Below, piece by piece: positions 42,206 through 51,440 of a DNA stretch of 64,000 nt. Under the pieces are notes generated by a model. That model ran no database searches and was not told where the DNA came from. It saw nothing but the letters and a program-made list of their open reading frames with translations. Source of the stretch: CAZOOK01 sp964581385 (GTDB taxonomy: Bacteria > Pseudomonadota > Gammaproteobacteria > Nevskiales > Nevskiaceae); contig CAZOOK010000005.1 in assembly GCA_964581385.1 (NCBI GenBank), positions 1 to 64,000 of the forward strand. Reading direction: 5' to 3'. Numbering within the stretch: the first letter of the stretch is position 1; the number at the start of each line of letters is the position of its first letter. A program made the translations under genes and the position numbers.

Positions 42206-45076
42206 TTAAAACTCTTTCCACTCGCGATCTTCGATCACCGGGATCAGAGCGGGTTTTTTCGCCCCACCATAGCGCGTCAACGCGGCTGCGAGGCGACGCT
42301 TACGTGCCTCCGCCGCCGTCGCATCTTCAAGGCGAGCCGCACGGCGCGGGGCGGGAGGAGTGGCAGTTGCCGGCGCTGACGCCTTTTCTTTCTTTACCGC
42401 ACTGGTCTTTGCTTCAGCGTTCCTTATCGCATTGTCGGTGCCGGCATTGGTCCTGAACACCGATACCGACGCCACCAGCGTCGCCGACTGCTCTTCCAGG
42501 CTGCGCGCGGCCGCCGAAGCTTGTTCGACCAGCGCCGCGTTCTGCTGCGTGGTTTCGTCGATCATCGTGATCGCATTGTTGACCTGCTGGATGCCGCTGT
42601 TCTGCTCTGACGAGGCAGCGCTGATCTCGGCCATGATGTCTGTGACGCGCTTGATGCTGGTGACGATCTCGTCCATGGTCTTGCCGGCGTTTCCGACCAG
42701 CTTGGACCCGGCTTCGACCTTCTCGGCCGAGTCGGTGATCAGCACTTTGATTTCCTTGGCCGCCACCGCCGAACGTTGCGCGAGGTTGCGCACTTCGCTG
42801 GCGACGACGCCGAAGCCGCGTCCCTGGTCGCCCGCACGCGCGGCTTCGACGGCCGCGTTGAGCGCGAGAATGTTGGTCTGGAACGCGATGCCGTCAATCA
42901 CGCCAAGAATGTCGGCGACCTTGCGGCTGGATTGTTCGATGGCACTCATCTTTTCCACGACTTCGGAAACGAGCTTGCCGCCCTTCGTTGCGACATCGCT
43001 CGCGCCGCGCGCGAACTGCGTGGCCTGCATCGCGTTATCCGCATTCTGGTTGACCGTGGTCGTCAGCTCGTGCATGGAGCTCGCGGATTCCTCGATACCG
43101 GAAGCCTGGCGCTCGGTACGCACTGACAGATCGGCGTTGCCACTTGAGATTTCGCCCGCGGCGGACTTGACCCGCTCGGCCGCGAGCTTGATCTGTCCAA
43201 CCACCTGCGAAAGTTTCCCGACCGTTATGTTGGCGTTTTTCGTCAGCCGCAGGAACAAGCCCTTGTAGTCGCGCTTGATGGTCTGGGTGAGATCGCCAAC
43301 GGCGATCGCCGACAGCATGCGATCCAGATCCTCGAGTCCGGCAACCACCACATCGAGTAGCTTGTTGAAGCCCTCCACCCGCGCACGAAACTCGGGCTTG
43401 AGGCCGTCCGCACTCAGGCGGCCAGAGAAATCACCTTCGGCAGCCGCGGCGATCAGGGTTTCCGTCTGCAGATCGAGATCGACCTGCGCAGTGCGATCCT
43501 GCCATTCGACAACAGCACCGAGCCGCTCGCCGGCCGCATCGAATACCGGGCTGACGACAACTTCAAGGTGGCAATGGCCGATCGCTATACGCATGCGGTG
43601 CGGCTGCTCAAGCGAGGCAAGCAGCTTGCGCTGATGCTCCAGGCTGTGATGCAACACGTCGAAATTACGTCCGACGAGATTGGCGGGATCGAAACGCGGA
43701 TCGCGCTGACGAATGATATCGATGACTTCGCGAAACATCTCGACGGCGGTATCGTTGACATACTCGATGATTCCGTCAGGCGTCGCGACCATGATTCCAG
43801 CATTGGTACAGGCAAGAGCGGCTTTCAGCTTGGCGGCGTTGCTCAGATGCATCTTTTGCTCGTCAGCGTGCTTCCTGAGTCCGTAGGACAGCTTTTCCAT
43901 TTCGCTGGCGATCTCCTGCATCTCGTCCCTGGAAAACAGGTCGATGGGTTCCGGAAATTCACCACTGGTGAGGCACACGCTGGCACGGCGCAATCCGCGC
44001 AGCGTCGCTGATAGTGAGCGAATAAAACCCAGAAACAAATAGATCGCTGACGCCATCGCCGCGACGCAGACACCGAGCGCAAGGTTACGATGCTGCTGCG
44101 CTCGCGCTAAACGTTCCGCCAGAATCCGATTCAGCTCAGGCTCCGCAGCCAGCGTCAGTTCATTTACGGCTTCGATCGCTTTGGTGCTGGCGACGGAGAA
44201 ATCGTGACCGTTTATCGCTGTGGCGCCAGCAGTGATGAGTTTGTCCACGTCCGTCGCCGTGAGTACCTCCTGGGCCTCGACCACCGTCCCGAGCTTGCCG
44301 GTCAGTGCGGCGGCAACCTGCGGATCGGTGTCGAGCGCGCGCTGTAAACCGGCCGGCACGTCCTTGAACATATCGACGGCAATGCCGTGGAGCATCATGA
44401 AACGGCCGAGCAGGGCAGCATTTGTCGGCGTGCCGCTCTGCAATGCAGTGGCGCTGAAGACGCGCAGCTTCCCGATGGCTTCCATCGCAGTCAACGCCTT
44501 GCTGGTGGTGAAATCCATCAACGCATTGGAATTCATTTCCGGATCAAGACTGAGATTGGAAACGTCGGCGATAGCGCCAGAAAATCCGATGATGTCGCCG
44601 ATCAGCTTGGTGTGATCGTCGTAGCTCGTCTTAACGCTGTCGCTGACACTGCCTTCGCGCTCCTTGAGCGCGCTCCACTGCTCCTTGATCGCAATCCATT
44701 TGGCGCCAAGACCGAATGTCGCGCCGTCACCAGCGTTCCAGGCATCGAGCGCCGCTATCGCGGCGTCCGCGCGCGCGCGCTGCTGCTGCAACTCGTCCGA
44801 GTTGGATCCCGCGTTCCTGAACATTTCGGCGGTAATGTCGCGATGCAACTGCACCGCGACCAGCAGAGCGGTGATGGGCTGTTCCGCCGTCACTCCGCGC
44901 TGCTCTTGCTTCACAAAAGCAATTTCCTTCGAGAGATTCGATAGCAGCAGAGCAAGCACGACCGCCGCCGGGATAAGAAACACCAGCGCCATCGCCAGCA
45001 GCTTCTGCGGAAAGCGGAGATGGTCCATCACCTTCGCCGCAGGCTTCACGGCGCGATAGACCAGTGCGTTCATCAT
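42206..45076 (-). CDS. Methyl-accepting chemotaxis protein with PAS domain
   Basis: A 956-residue chemoreceptor. The first membrane span is at about 28-48 and the second at about 333-356, enclosing a helical periplasmic sensor domain. A HAMP region (about 357-410), a PAS domain (about 410-525; VATPDGIIEYVNDTAVEMF), a second HAMP-like linker and the cytoplasmic signalling domain follow, with the hairpin tip IDGIAFQTNILALNAAVEAA. The C-terminal DREWKEF ends in an xWxxF pentapeptide of the kind that tethers CheR methyltransferase. No che genes are close by, so it is an orphan receptor. Its ligand is unknown. Confidence 0.92.
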   Translation of the reverse strand: MMNALVYRAVKPAAKVMDHLRFPQKLLAMALVFLIPAAVVLALLLSNLSKEIAFVKQEQRGVTAEQPITALLVAVQLHRDITAEMFRNAGSNSDELQQQRARADAAIAALDAWNAGDGATFGLGAKWIAIKEQWSALKEREGSVSDSVKTSYDDHTKLIGDIIGFSGAIADVSNLSLDPEMNSNALMDFTTSKALTAMEAIGKLRVFSATALQSGTPTNAALLGRFMMLHGIAVDMFKDVPAGLQRALDTDPQVAAALTGKLGTVVEAQEVLTATDVDKLITAGATAINGHDFSVASTKAIEAVNELTLAAEPELNRILAERLARAQQHRNLALGVCVAAMASAIYLFLGFIRSLSATLRGLRRASVCLTSGEFPEPIDLFSRDEMQEIASEMEKLSYGLRKHADEQKMHLSNAAKLKAALACTNAGIMVATPDGIIEYVNDTAVEMFREVIDIIRQRDPRFDPANLVGRNFDVLHHSLEHQRKLLASLEQPHRMRIAIGHCHLEVVVSPVFDAAGERLGAVVEWQDRTAQVDLDLQTETLIAAAAEGDFSGRLSADGLKPEFRARVEGFNKLLDVVVAGLEDLDRMLSAIAVGDLTQTIKRDYKGLFLRLTKNANITVGKLSQVVGQIKLAAERVKSAAGEISSGNADLSVRTERQASGIEESASSMHELTTTVNQNADNAMQATQFARGASDVATKGGKLVSEVVEKMSAIEQSSRKVADILGVIDGIAFQTNILALNAAVEAARAGDQGRGFGVVASEVRNLAQRSAVAAKEIKVLITDSAEKVEAGSKLVGNAGKTMDEIVTSIKRVTDIMAEISAASSEQNSGIQQVNNAITMIDETTQQNAALVEQASAAARSLEEQSATLVASVSVFRTNAGTDNAIRNAEAKTSAVKKEKASAPATATPPAPRRAARLEDATAAEARKRRLAAALTRYGGAKKPALIPVIEDREWKEF

Positions 45077-45086
45077 GGAAAAGTCC

Positions 45087-45107
45087 CTTCTGGGTTCGTC
45101 CCAGAAG
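45087..45107. promoter_or_regulatory. Hairpin just upstream of the chemoreceptor start
   Basis: cttctggg-ttcgt-cccagaag is a perfect 8-bp stem with a five-base loop, 10 bases upstream of the chemoreceptor ATG on the minus strand. It would lie in the leader of the mRNA next to the ribosome-binding site. Confidence 0.5.
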
Positions 45108-45183
45108 TCTTTATCGACCGCGAAAACCTTTACCTTAGAGCCTGTCGTCGACAGGTCCGGCCTGGGGGGTTTAAAAAAGTGAA

Positions 45184-45236
45184 ATCGGCGAATCCCCGAA
45201 CCAGCACTTTATTGCTGGCCCTAAGAATTCGCCGAT
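45184..45236 (-). ncRNA. Structured leader element upstream of the chemoreceptor (candidate cis-RNA)
   Basis: On the minus strand a perfect 10-bp outer stem (atcggcgaat/attcgccgat) encloses asymmetric internal loops and a perfect 6-bp inner stem (ccagca/tgctgg) with a short loop; the total is 53 bases. There is no T-run, so it is not a simple terminator. It sits 108 bases upstream of the chemoreceptor start. The loops do not match the c-di-GMP-I aptamer pattern as I remember it, so I leave the class open. The rest of 45077-45488 holds no convincing gene. Confidence 0.45.
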
Positions 45237-45488
45237 AAATCCATCTTTGCCATTTTCCTGGCTTTGCTGTCCTTCCCTGGATCGGAATTAACCCGATCGC
45301 TTTTCACGAATCGGCGGCACTCCCTCCCACGAATTTTTGACGAGCGGTGGGATGACTCCATGCCGGCTCACCTATTTCGGCCCGGCCGCGCAAAAGTGAA
45401 TGAAAGGAAAGGAACTCATTCATGTTCGCAGTGTATTTCTTATGATCTTGTAGGATTTGTCCTACCTAATGACTCACGACGGCCCGTT

Positions 45489-46139
45489 TCAACGGTTGGC
45501 GGTCAGCCCATATGCGATGCAGTACTTGACGAGCTCGACGGTGCCCGGCAGATCCAGCTTTTCCAGAATCCGCGTGCGATAGGTGCTTACGGTCTTGGGC
45601 GACAGATGCATGCCCTGCGCGATGTCGCTGACGGAGAGACCATCGACGAGTTGCAGCATGACGCGATATTCCTGCTTGGATAGGTCCTCATGCCGCAAGC
45701 CTTCGCGGCGCGGTGTCGTGCTCCCCGACACCAACTGGTCTGCTAACTCGCCGGCAAGCGTGGCCGTAATGTAGCGCCCACCGCCGATGACGCATTCGAT
45801 CGCGGCAACCAACTCGTCCGGCGCGCGCTCCTTATTTAGATAGCCGAGTGCGCCTTCCTGCAACGAACGCGTTGCATAGGCGCGCTCGGCATGCGCACTG
45901 AGTACCAGGATCGGCGTGGCTGGAGACGCCCGACGCAGGCAGATCAGCCCCTCCAGACCGCGCACATCCGACAGATTGAGATCCAGGATGACGGCATCGA
46001 AAGGCTCCGCGGCAAGTTGCGACACCGCATCGGCAGCCAGCTGCACCTCGACGATCCGCGCGTCGGGCCAGCGCATCTGCACAAGCTGGCGCACTCCGAG
46101 CCGGGTGACGGGATGATCCTCTACTACAAGCAATTTCAT
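45489..46139 (-). CDS. NarL/FixJ-type response regulator
   Basis: A 216-residue two-component regulator. The receiver domain (about 1-118) has the acidic pocket VVEDHP, the phospho-acceptor Asp53 in VILDLNLSD, and the conserved Thr/Ser and Lys positions (LVLSAHAER and NKERAPDELV). The C-terminal LuxR helix-turn-helix (about 148-205) contains DGLSVSDIAQGMHLSPKTVS. It overlaps the sensor kinase gene by four bases (46136-46139), so it is translated with it. The DNA target is unknown. Confidence 0.92.
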   Translation of the reverse strand: MKLLVVEDHPVTRLGVRQLVQMRWPDARIVEVQLAADAVSQLAAEPFDAVILDLNLSDVRGLEGLICLRRASPATPILVLSAHAERAYATRSLQEGALGYLNKERAPDELVAAIECVIGGGRYITATLAGELADQLVSGSTTPRREGLRHEDLSKQEYRVMLQLVDGLSVSDIAQGMHLSPKTVSTYRTRILEKLDLPGTVELVKYCIAYGLTANR

Positions 46140-47383
46140 AGCTCAGTTTTCCTTTCAATTGGAATCCGCACTGTGACCACAGCGCCTCCCTGCGCGCTGG
46201 ATTCAATCCTGAATTCGCCACCAACCAGCTGCGCACGCTCGTGCATGCCGATGAGACCCTGCGCACCGGTCCGCAACCGGTCCGGATCATAGCGAACACC
46301 ATCGTTCTCGATCAGCAGTCGATAACTGTCGCCGTCGGCCACGCCGTCGATGCGCACGCGGCTGGCGCTCGCGTGGCGTAATACGTTGGTGAGAGCTTCC
46401 TGCGCAATCCGATAAAGCTGGTTAGCCTGATCCGGATTCAAGCATTCATCATCATCAACGTCCACATCGAGACCGATTTTATGGATCGCGACGAGGCTCT
46501 CGCCGAGATGCTGCAGAGCAAGCGCAAGACCGAGATCGTCGAGCAGCGGCGGACGCAGTTCCTGCGCAATCCGGCGCGTCATGGCGATGCCCCGCTCAAG
46601 CGTTGTCTCAGCATCCGTCACAAAAGCCGCGGGCAGAGTTTCGCTGTGCGCGCGCAGACTCATCTTGAGCCCGGTGAAAACCTGCCCAAGCTGATCGTGC
46701 ACTTCGCGTGACAGGCGCCGCCGTTCATCCTCGATGTTGCGATCAAGGTTTCTTGCGAAATCGCGAATCTGGTCGCGCGCCTCGGCAAGATCGGTGGTGC
46801 GCTCGGCGATGCCACGTTCCAGCGCGCGGCGGGCTTCTTCCAATTCACGCAGCGTTTCGATCAATGCCCGTTCATTTTGCCTGCGCTCGCTGAGATCGCG
46901 CGTGACCTTCGCGAAGCCGATCAGACGCCCTTTGCCATCGCGGAGTGCGGTGAGCGCGACGCTGGCCCAGAAGCGTTCGCCGTTCTTGCGCACGCGCCAG
47001 CCTTCGCCCTCGTAACGTCCTTCCGCCACCGTCCGTGTGAGCGACTCGGCGGGGCGTCCGGCGGCACTATCGGCGGGCGGGAAAAACTGCGAGAAATTGT
47101 GACCGATGACCTCCGCCGCCGCATACCCCTTGATGCGCTCGGCACCGGCGTTCCAGGTAACCACATTGCCGCTCGGATCGAGCATGTAGATGGCGTAATC
47201 CGGCACACCGTCGACAAGCAGGCGGAACCGCTGCTCGCTGATGGCGATCATTTCCTGCTGGCGACGAGCGATCAGCCACAGATGCAACGCGATAGCCATG
47301 AGAATCGCGAACAAAATTCCGCTGGCCAGGACAGCCTCGGGTAAAACGGCTGCAAGTTCGCCTTGAAAATCCGGAGACATCAT
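46136..47383 (-). CDS. PAS sensor histidine kinase (HisKA_3 type)
   Basis: A 415-residue membrane sensor kinase. One N-terminal span (about 15-37) is followed by a PAS domain (MLDPSGNVVTWNAGAERIKG, about 50-170) and a coiled-coil linker (RALIETLRELEEARRALERG). The dimerisation/phospho-acceptor helix has the histidine in LSREVHDQLGQVF, typical of NarX-type HisKA_3. The ATPase domain has the N-box YRIAQEALTNVLRHA and G-box GAQGLIGMHERAQ. I place the start at the Met pair 47380/47383 next to the ggag of the leader. It is coupled to the response regulator that follows. The PAS ligand is unknown. Confidence 0.9.
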   Translation of the reverse strand: MMSPDFQGELAAVLPEAVLASGILFAILMAIALHLWLIARRQQEMIAISEQRFRLLVDGVPDYAIYMLDPSGNVVTWNAGAERIKGYAAAEVIGHNFSQFFPPADSAAGRPAESLTRTVAEGRYEGEGWRVRKNGERFWASVALTALRDGKGRLIGFAKVTRDLSERRQNERALIETLRELEEARRALERGIAERTTDLAEARDQIRDFARNLDRNIEDERRRLSREVHDQLGQVFTGLKMSLRAHSETLPAAFVTDAETTLERGIAMTRRIAQELRPPLLDDLGLALALQHLGESLVAIHKIGLDVDVDDDECLNPDQANQLYRIAQEALTNVLRHASASRVRIDGVADGDSYRLLIENDGVRYDPDRLRTGAQGLIGMHERAQLVGGEFRIESSAQGGAVVTVRIPIERKTEL

Positions 47384-47462
47384 GTGCTCCGCTGGTTGCA
47401 CTGCGCTGGATTCATCAGGCCGCGGGAAAGATTTCCGGGACCGGATTGGCCGTGGCGAACCC

Positions 47463-49145
47463 TCAGCCGTCCGTCACCGCGCCCTTGTCGGCCGGTGCAA
47501 CCAGCCGCGCGTACTTGCCGAGCACGCCGGTGGTATACCGTGGCGCCGGTTGTTTCCATGCAGCCTTGCGCTTGGCCAGTTCATCGTCGGCGACATGAAC
47601 CTGGATCACCAGCTTGTGCGCATCGATGGTGACGCTGTCACCTTCGCGCACCAGCGCGATCGGGCCGCCTGCGAACGCTTCCGGCGCTACGTGGCCGACC
47701 ACCATGCCCCAGGTGCCGCCCGAAAAGCGGCCGTCGGTGATGAGGCCGACGCTCTCGCCGAAACCCTTGCCGATCAGCGCCGATGTCGGCGCCAGCATCT
47801 CGCGCATGCCGGGGCCGCCCTTCGGACCTTCGTAGCGGATAACGAGCACGTCGCCGTGCCTGATCCTGTCGCCGAGAATGGCTTCCATCGCTGCATCCTC
47901 GGAATCGAACACGCGCGCCGGCCCGGTGATGACCGGGTTCTTGAGGCCGGTGATTTTCGCGACGCAACCGTTCGGGGCGAGATTACCTTTGAGGATCGCG
48001 AGATGACCTTGCGCGTACATCGGTTTGTCGAACGCGCGGATCACGTCCTGATCCTGGCGCGGCTCGGACGGAATCTTCTCCAGTTCCTCGGCGAGCGTGC
48101 GGCCGGTGATAGTCAGGCAATCACCGTGAACCAAGCCCTTTACCAGCAGCATCTTCAGCACCTGCGGCACGCCGCCAGCGCTGTGGAAATCGGTCGCGAC
48201 GTATTTGCCGGACGGCTTCAGATCGCACAGCACCGGCGTACGCACGCGAATGCGCTCGAAATCATCGAGCGACAGTTCCACGCCCGCGGTATGGGCGATC
48301 GCGAGGTAGTGCAGCACCGCGTTGGTGGAACCACCGGTCGCCATCACCACCGCGATCGCATTCTCGATCGATTTTTTGGTGACGATATCGCGCGGCTTGA
48401 TATCGCGCCGGATTGCTTCGACGAGCACCTTCGCCGATTGCGCGACTGAGTCGCCTTTCTCGGGATCGGGATTGGCCATTTGCGACGAGCCGAGCAGGCT
48501 CACGCCGAGCGCCTCGAACGAGGACGACATCGTGTTTGCCGTATACATGCCGCCGCAGGCACCGAAGCTCGGGCAGGCGTTGCGCTCGATACCGTCGTAG
48601 TCCTCTTTCGACATCTTGCCGGCGGTGAACGCACCGACCGCCTCGAACGGCGAGACGATGGTCAGTGCCTGGCCTTTCCAGTGTCCGGGCTTGATGGTGC
48701 CGCCGTAACAGAACACGCCGGGAACGTTCATGCGCAGCAGCGCCATCAGACTGCCCGGCATGTTCTTGTCGCAGCCGCCGATGGCGAGCACGCCGTCCAT
48801 GAACTGCGACTGCGCCGCGGTTTCGATCGAGTCCGCGATGACCTCGCGCGACACCAGCGAATACTTCATGCCTTCGGTGCCCATGGCGATGCCGTCGGTA
48901 ACTGTCGGGAAACCGAAGGTCTGCGGCATGGCGCCGGCATCGCGCAGCGCAGCTTCCGCGCGCGCCGATAGCGGACCGAGGCCGGCGTTGCAGGGATTCA
49001 TCGTCGAGTGGCCGTTGGCGACGCCGACGATCGGCTTGTCGAAATCCGCATCGGTGAACCCGACCGCGCGCAGCATCGCGCGATTTGGGCTGCGGGCGAC
49101 GCCGGCAGTGATGGCTTGGCTGCGACGATTGAGTTTGTCGATCAT
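47463..49145 (-). CDS. ilvD: Dihydroxy-acid dehydratase
   Basis: A 560-residue iron-sulfur enzyme of branched-chain amino acid synthesis that dehydrates 2,3-dihydroxy acids to the 2-keto acids. Cluster cysteines are seen in MNPCNAGLGPL, IGGCDKNMPGSL and PSFGACGGMYTANTM, fitting the 2Fe-2S IlvD clade. The GRFSGGTWGMVVGHVAPEA active-site loop is also intact. The frame is open to 49193, but the Met at 49145 (MIDKLNRRSQ) is the family start. The gene stands alone, divergent from the S53 peptidase gene. Confidence 0.95.
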   Translation of the reverse strand: MIDKLNRRSQAITAGVARSPNRAMLRAVGFTDADFDKPIVGVANGHSTMNPCNAGLGPLSARAEAALRDAGAMPQTFGFPTVTDGIAMGTEGMKYSLVSREVIADSIETAAQSQFMDGVLAIGGCDKNMPGSLMALLRMNVPGVFCYGGTIKPGHWKGQALTIVSPFEAVGAFTAGKMSKEDYDGIERNACPSFGACGGMYTANTMSSSFEALGVSLLGSSQMANPDPEKGDSVAQSAKVLVEAIRRDIKPRDIVTKKSIENAIAVVMATGGSTNAVLHYLAIAHTAGVELSLDDFERIRVRTPVLCDLKPSGKYVATDFHSAGGVPQVLKMLLVKGLVHGDCLTITGRTLAEELEKIPSEPRQDQDVIRAFDKPMYAQGHLAILKGNLAPNGCVAKITGLKNPVITGPARVFDSEDAAMEAILGDRIRHGDVLVIRYEGPKGGPGMREMLAPTSALIGKGFGESVGLITDGRFSGGTWGMVVGHVAPEAFAGGPIALVREGDSVTIDAHKLVIQVHVADDELAKRKAAWKQPAPRYTTGVLGKYARLVAPADKGAVTDG

Positions 49146-49497
49146 GGCAAAACGGCGGTTAAAGCGGGGGGACGCATGATACAACAGCACCACCGCTGGT
49201 CGGGCCGGCGAGTTCTCCCTTTCACCGAGTCTTCCCTGAACGGGAATAAGGGAGTCGTTCGACGATACTTAAGAACGGGTGTCGTCCGGGCATGCGCGAA
49301 TCCGCTGTTCTGCTTCGGGGTCGTCGTAAGTTGACAGCCTTTGGCGATCTGTCATTCTTACTCGGACGCTCGTCAACACAGCTGTGTGGGAAACCGGCTA
49401 CAGTGAGAGATATGTTGTCCGGGGTGTGAAGGCCGTTATATATAGATGGGCCGCTCAAGCGGCGCCTAAAAAGCATTTAAGATCAGGGGATTAATTT
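49146..49497. other. Divergent intergenic region between ilvD and the S53 peptidase gene
   Basis: About 350 bases without a gene. It includes a small hairpin gccgc-tcaa-gcggc near 49453 and an AT-rich tract (ttatatataga) about 60 bases upstream of the peptidase start. I see no sequence that I could match to a known regulator. Confidence 0.5.
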
Positions 49498-50697
49498 ATG
49501 TCATTACTTGCGTATCGGCGGTCAATAACCTTGGCCGGTGTATTTGCAGCGACGGCGGTCATGATGACAACAGGCCCGGCTCTAGCCCAGTCTGATACCG
49601 CTAGTGCGACGGGTATTCGCGCGCAAGTCCGGCATCTCGCGGTTTGTCCAAAACCGCTTGTCGCCAAGGGTGCGCGTTGCCATGCACACGTCGTCGTCGA
49701 TGACAACGATCAGGTGAAGGCTTTCGCGACACCGTCGGGCTATGGTCCTTCGGACCTGCGTTCCGCTTACAAGATCACGGGCTCGGGCAGTCCGACCACG
49801 ATCATTGCAATTGTCGATGCCTATGGCTATCCGAACGCCGAGAGCGATCTGGCGACCTACCGCGCCCAATTCGGTTTGCCGGCCTGTACGACTGCCAATG
49901 GCTGCTTCAAAAAGGTCAACCAGACTGGCGTACAGGGCAGCTATCCGATAACCAACGTCGGCTGGGCGCAGGAAACCGCACTGGATCTCGACATGGCGAG
50001 CGCCATGTGCCCGAACTGCACACTGATCCTTGTCGAGGCGAAGACTCCGAGCTTTATCAATTTTGCCAAAGCTGAAAACACCGCTGTGGCGCTCGGCGCC
50101 CATGTCATCAGCAACAGCTACGGCGGCAGCGAGACGGGCAGCTCAAGTTATGAGTCCGCCTACAATCACCCCGGTATTGCAATCACGGCCAGCTCCGGCG
50201 ACAACGGCTACGGCGTGGAATTTCCTGCCTCTTCGCCGCACGTCACCGCTGTCGGCGGAACGAGTCTGAACACCGCCGCCAACAGCCGTGGCTGGAGCGA
50301 AACGGTGTGGAGCGGCGCCGGCAGCGGCTGCAGCACTGTTTATAGCAAGCCGGTTTGGCAGACCGATACAAACTGTTCGATGCGTATGGTCGCCGACGTC
50401 TCCGCAGTAGCCGATCCCAATACCGGTGTCGCCGTCTATGGGCCGAGAACTGTTATGAGATCGGCCTGGATGGTTTTCGGCGGTACCAGCGTTGCGGCAC
50501 CGTTAGTCGGCGGCATTTATGGCGTCAACGGTGGCACGGTCACCTACGGTAGCAATCCGTACGGAAACCTCAGCTTTTTGTTCGATGTGACGTCAGGCAA
50601 CAATGGCAGCTGTGACGGCAGCTATCTGTGCAATGCCGCCACCGGCTACGACGGTCCGACGGGCCTGGGTACGCCGAACGGTTCGACGGCGTTCTGA
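49498..50697 (+). CDS. Secreted S53 family (sedolisin-like) serine peptidase
   Basis: A 399-residue exported acid protease. A signal peptide (1-30) ends in GPALA. The sedolisin catalytic set is complete: Glu159 and Asp163 in QETALDLDMASAMCP, the oxyanion Asp235 in ASSGDNGYG and the nucleophile Ser331 in FGGTSVAAPLVGG. Only about 50 residues lie between the signal peptide and the catalytic domain, much shorter than the usual pro-kumamolisin propeptide, so folding may not depend on a large prodomain. Several Cys pairs suggest disulfides in the secreted enzyme. A caggggatta ribosome-binding site precedes the ATG; a strong terminator follows. Confidence 0.92.
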   Translation: MSLLAYRRSITLAGVFAATAVMMTTGPALAQSDTASATGIRAQVRHLAVCPKPLVAKGARCHAHVVVDDNDQVKAFATPSGYGPSDLRSAYKITGSGSPTTIIAIVDAYGYPNAESDLATYRAQFGLPACTTANGCFKKVNQTGVQGSYPITNVGWAQETALDLDMASAMCPNCTLILVEAKTPSFINFAKAENTAVALGAHVISNSYGGSETGSSSYESAYNHPGIAITASSGDNGYGVEFPASSPHVTAVGGTSLNTAANSRGWSETVWSGAGSGCSTVYSKPVWQTDTNCSMRMVADVSAVADPNTGVAVYGPRTVMRSAWMVFGGTSVAAPLVGGIYGVNGGTVTYGSNPYGNLSFLFDVTSGNNGSCDGSYLCNAATGYDGPTGLGTPNGSTAF

Positions 50698-50724
50698 TCC
50701 GCTATTAAATTAATTTAAAGGGGC

Positions 50725-50760
50725 AAAGGCGGAACGGCTTGGGCCGTTCCGCCTTTTTTA
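50725..50760. terminator. Strong intrinsic terminator, possibly bidirectional
   Basis: An 11-bp perfect stem (aggcggaacgg/ccgttccgcct) with a six-base loop is followed by a run of T on the plus strand and preceded by aaa on the left. It terminates the peptidase transcript; the A-run before the stem would give a weaker terminator for the convergent LOG gene, whose stop codon overlaps its right edge. Confidence 0.88.
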
Positions 50761-51357
50761 TTTGTCGTTGCCCCAATGACGCACTTCAACACCCGCAGGA
50801 TAAGCCCGCGCGTTCCAGACCGGCGTTGCACGGACCGTATCGAGGACATCCTCGGCGCGTTCGACCAATCGCCACATCCCCACGTGCTCTGGATTCATGA
50901 ATCGCTCGGCGATTGCGTGCTTCAGGAATGCGTCGAGCGGCGTGTAGAAGTCGCGCGTGTTCACCATCACGATCGGATTCAGATAGAGACCGAGCCGTTT
51001 CAACGTGATTGTCTCCATCAGCTCTTCGAGCGTGCCGCAGCCGCCCGGCAGCGCGACGACCGCGTCTGAATCCGTGAGCAGCTTGTGCTTGCGCTCGCGC
51101 ATGTTCTCGACGAGCTCCAGCCGCGTCAGGCGAGGGTGTCCCCATTCGCGATCGGCCATGAATCGCGGCAGGATGCCGATGACTTCACCGCCGCGGCTCA
51201 GCGCGCCATCGGCGAGCGCGCCCATCGAACCGGCAGAACCGCCGCCGTACACGACCGTGCAGTGCGCCTCCGCCAGCAGTTCGCCGACACGGAATGCGCT
51301 GTCGCGATATTCCTGATCGGAGTGCTGGCTGGAAGCACAATAAACGCAGATACGCAT
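50758..51357 (-). CDS. LOG family protein (cytokinin-riboside monophosphate phosphoribohydrolase-like)
   Basis: A 199-residue Rossmann-fold hydrolase of the LOG/TIGR00730 family, which cleaves nucleoside monophosphates to the free base and ribose 5-phosphate. The diagnostic PGGCGTLEELMET motif is complete, and the N-terminal ICVYCASSQHSD and YGGGSAGSMGALADGAL match the family. In bacteria its physiological role is often purine nucleotide salvage or detoxification rather than cytokinin production. It stands alone, ending in the shared terminator. Confidence 0.92.
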   Translation of the reverse strand: MRICVYCASSQHSDQEYRDSAFRVGELLAEAHCTVVYGGGSAGSMGALADGALSRGGEVIGILPRFMADREWGHPRLTRLELVENMRERKHKLLTDSDAVVALPGGCGTLEELMETITLKRLGLYLNPIVMVNTRDFYTPLDAFLKHAIAERFMNPEHVGMWRLVERAEDVLDTVRATPVWNARAYPAGVEVRHWGNDK

Positions 51358-51440
51358 GAAGAGCGGTCCGATTTTTCGCTGAGTGTAGCGCGCCCGATTT
51401 TCAGATGATCGCGAATGCGAATTGATGCTGGGGCCCGTCG

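Noticed and set aside
45110..45240. c-di-GMP-I (GEMM) riboswitch upstream of the chemoreceptor
   Set aside because: The conserved GEMM core sequences and tetraloop/receptor pairing as I remember them are absent; reported only as an unclassified structured element.
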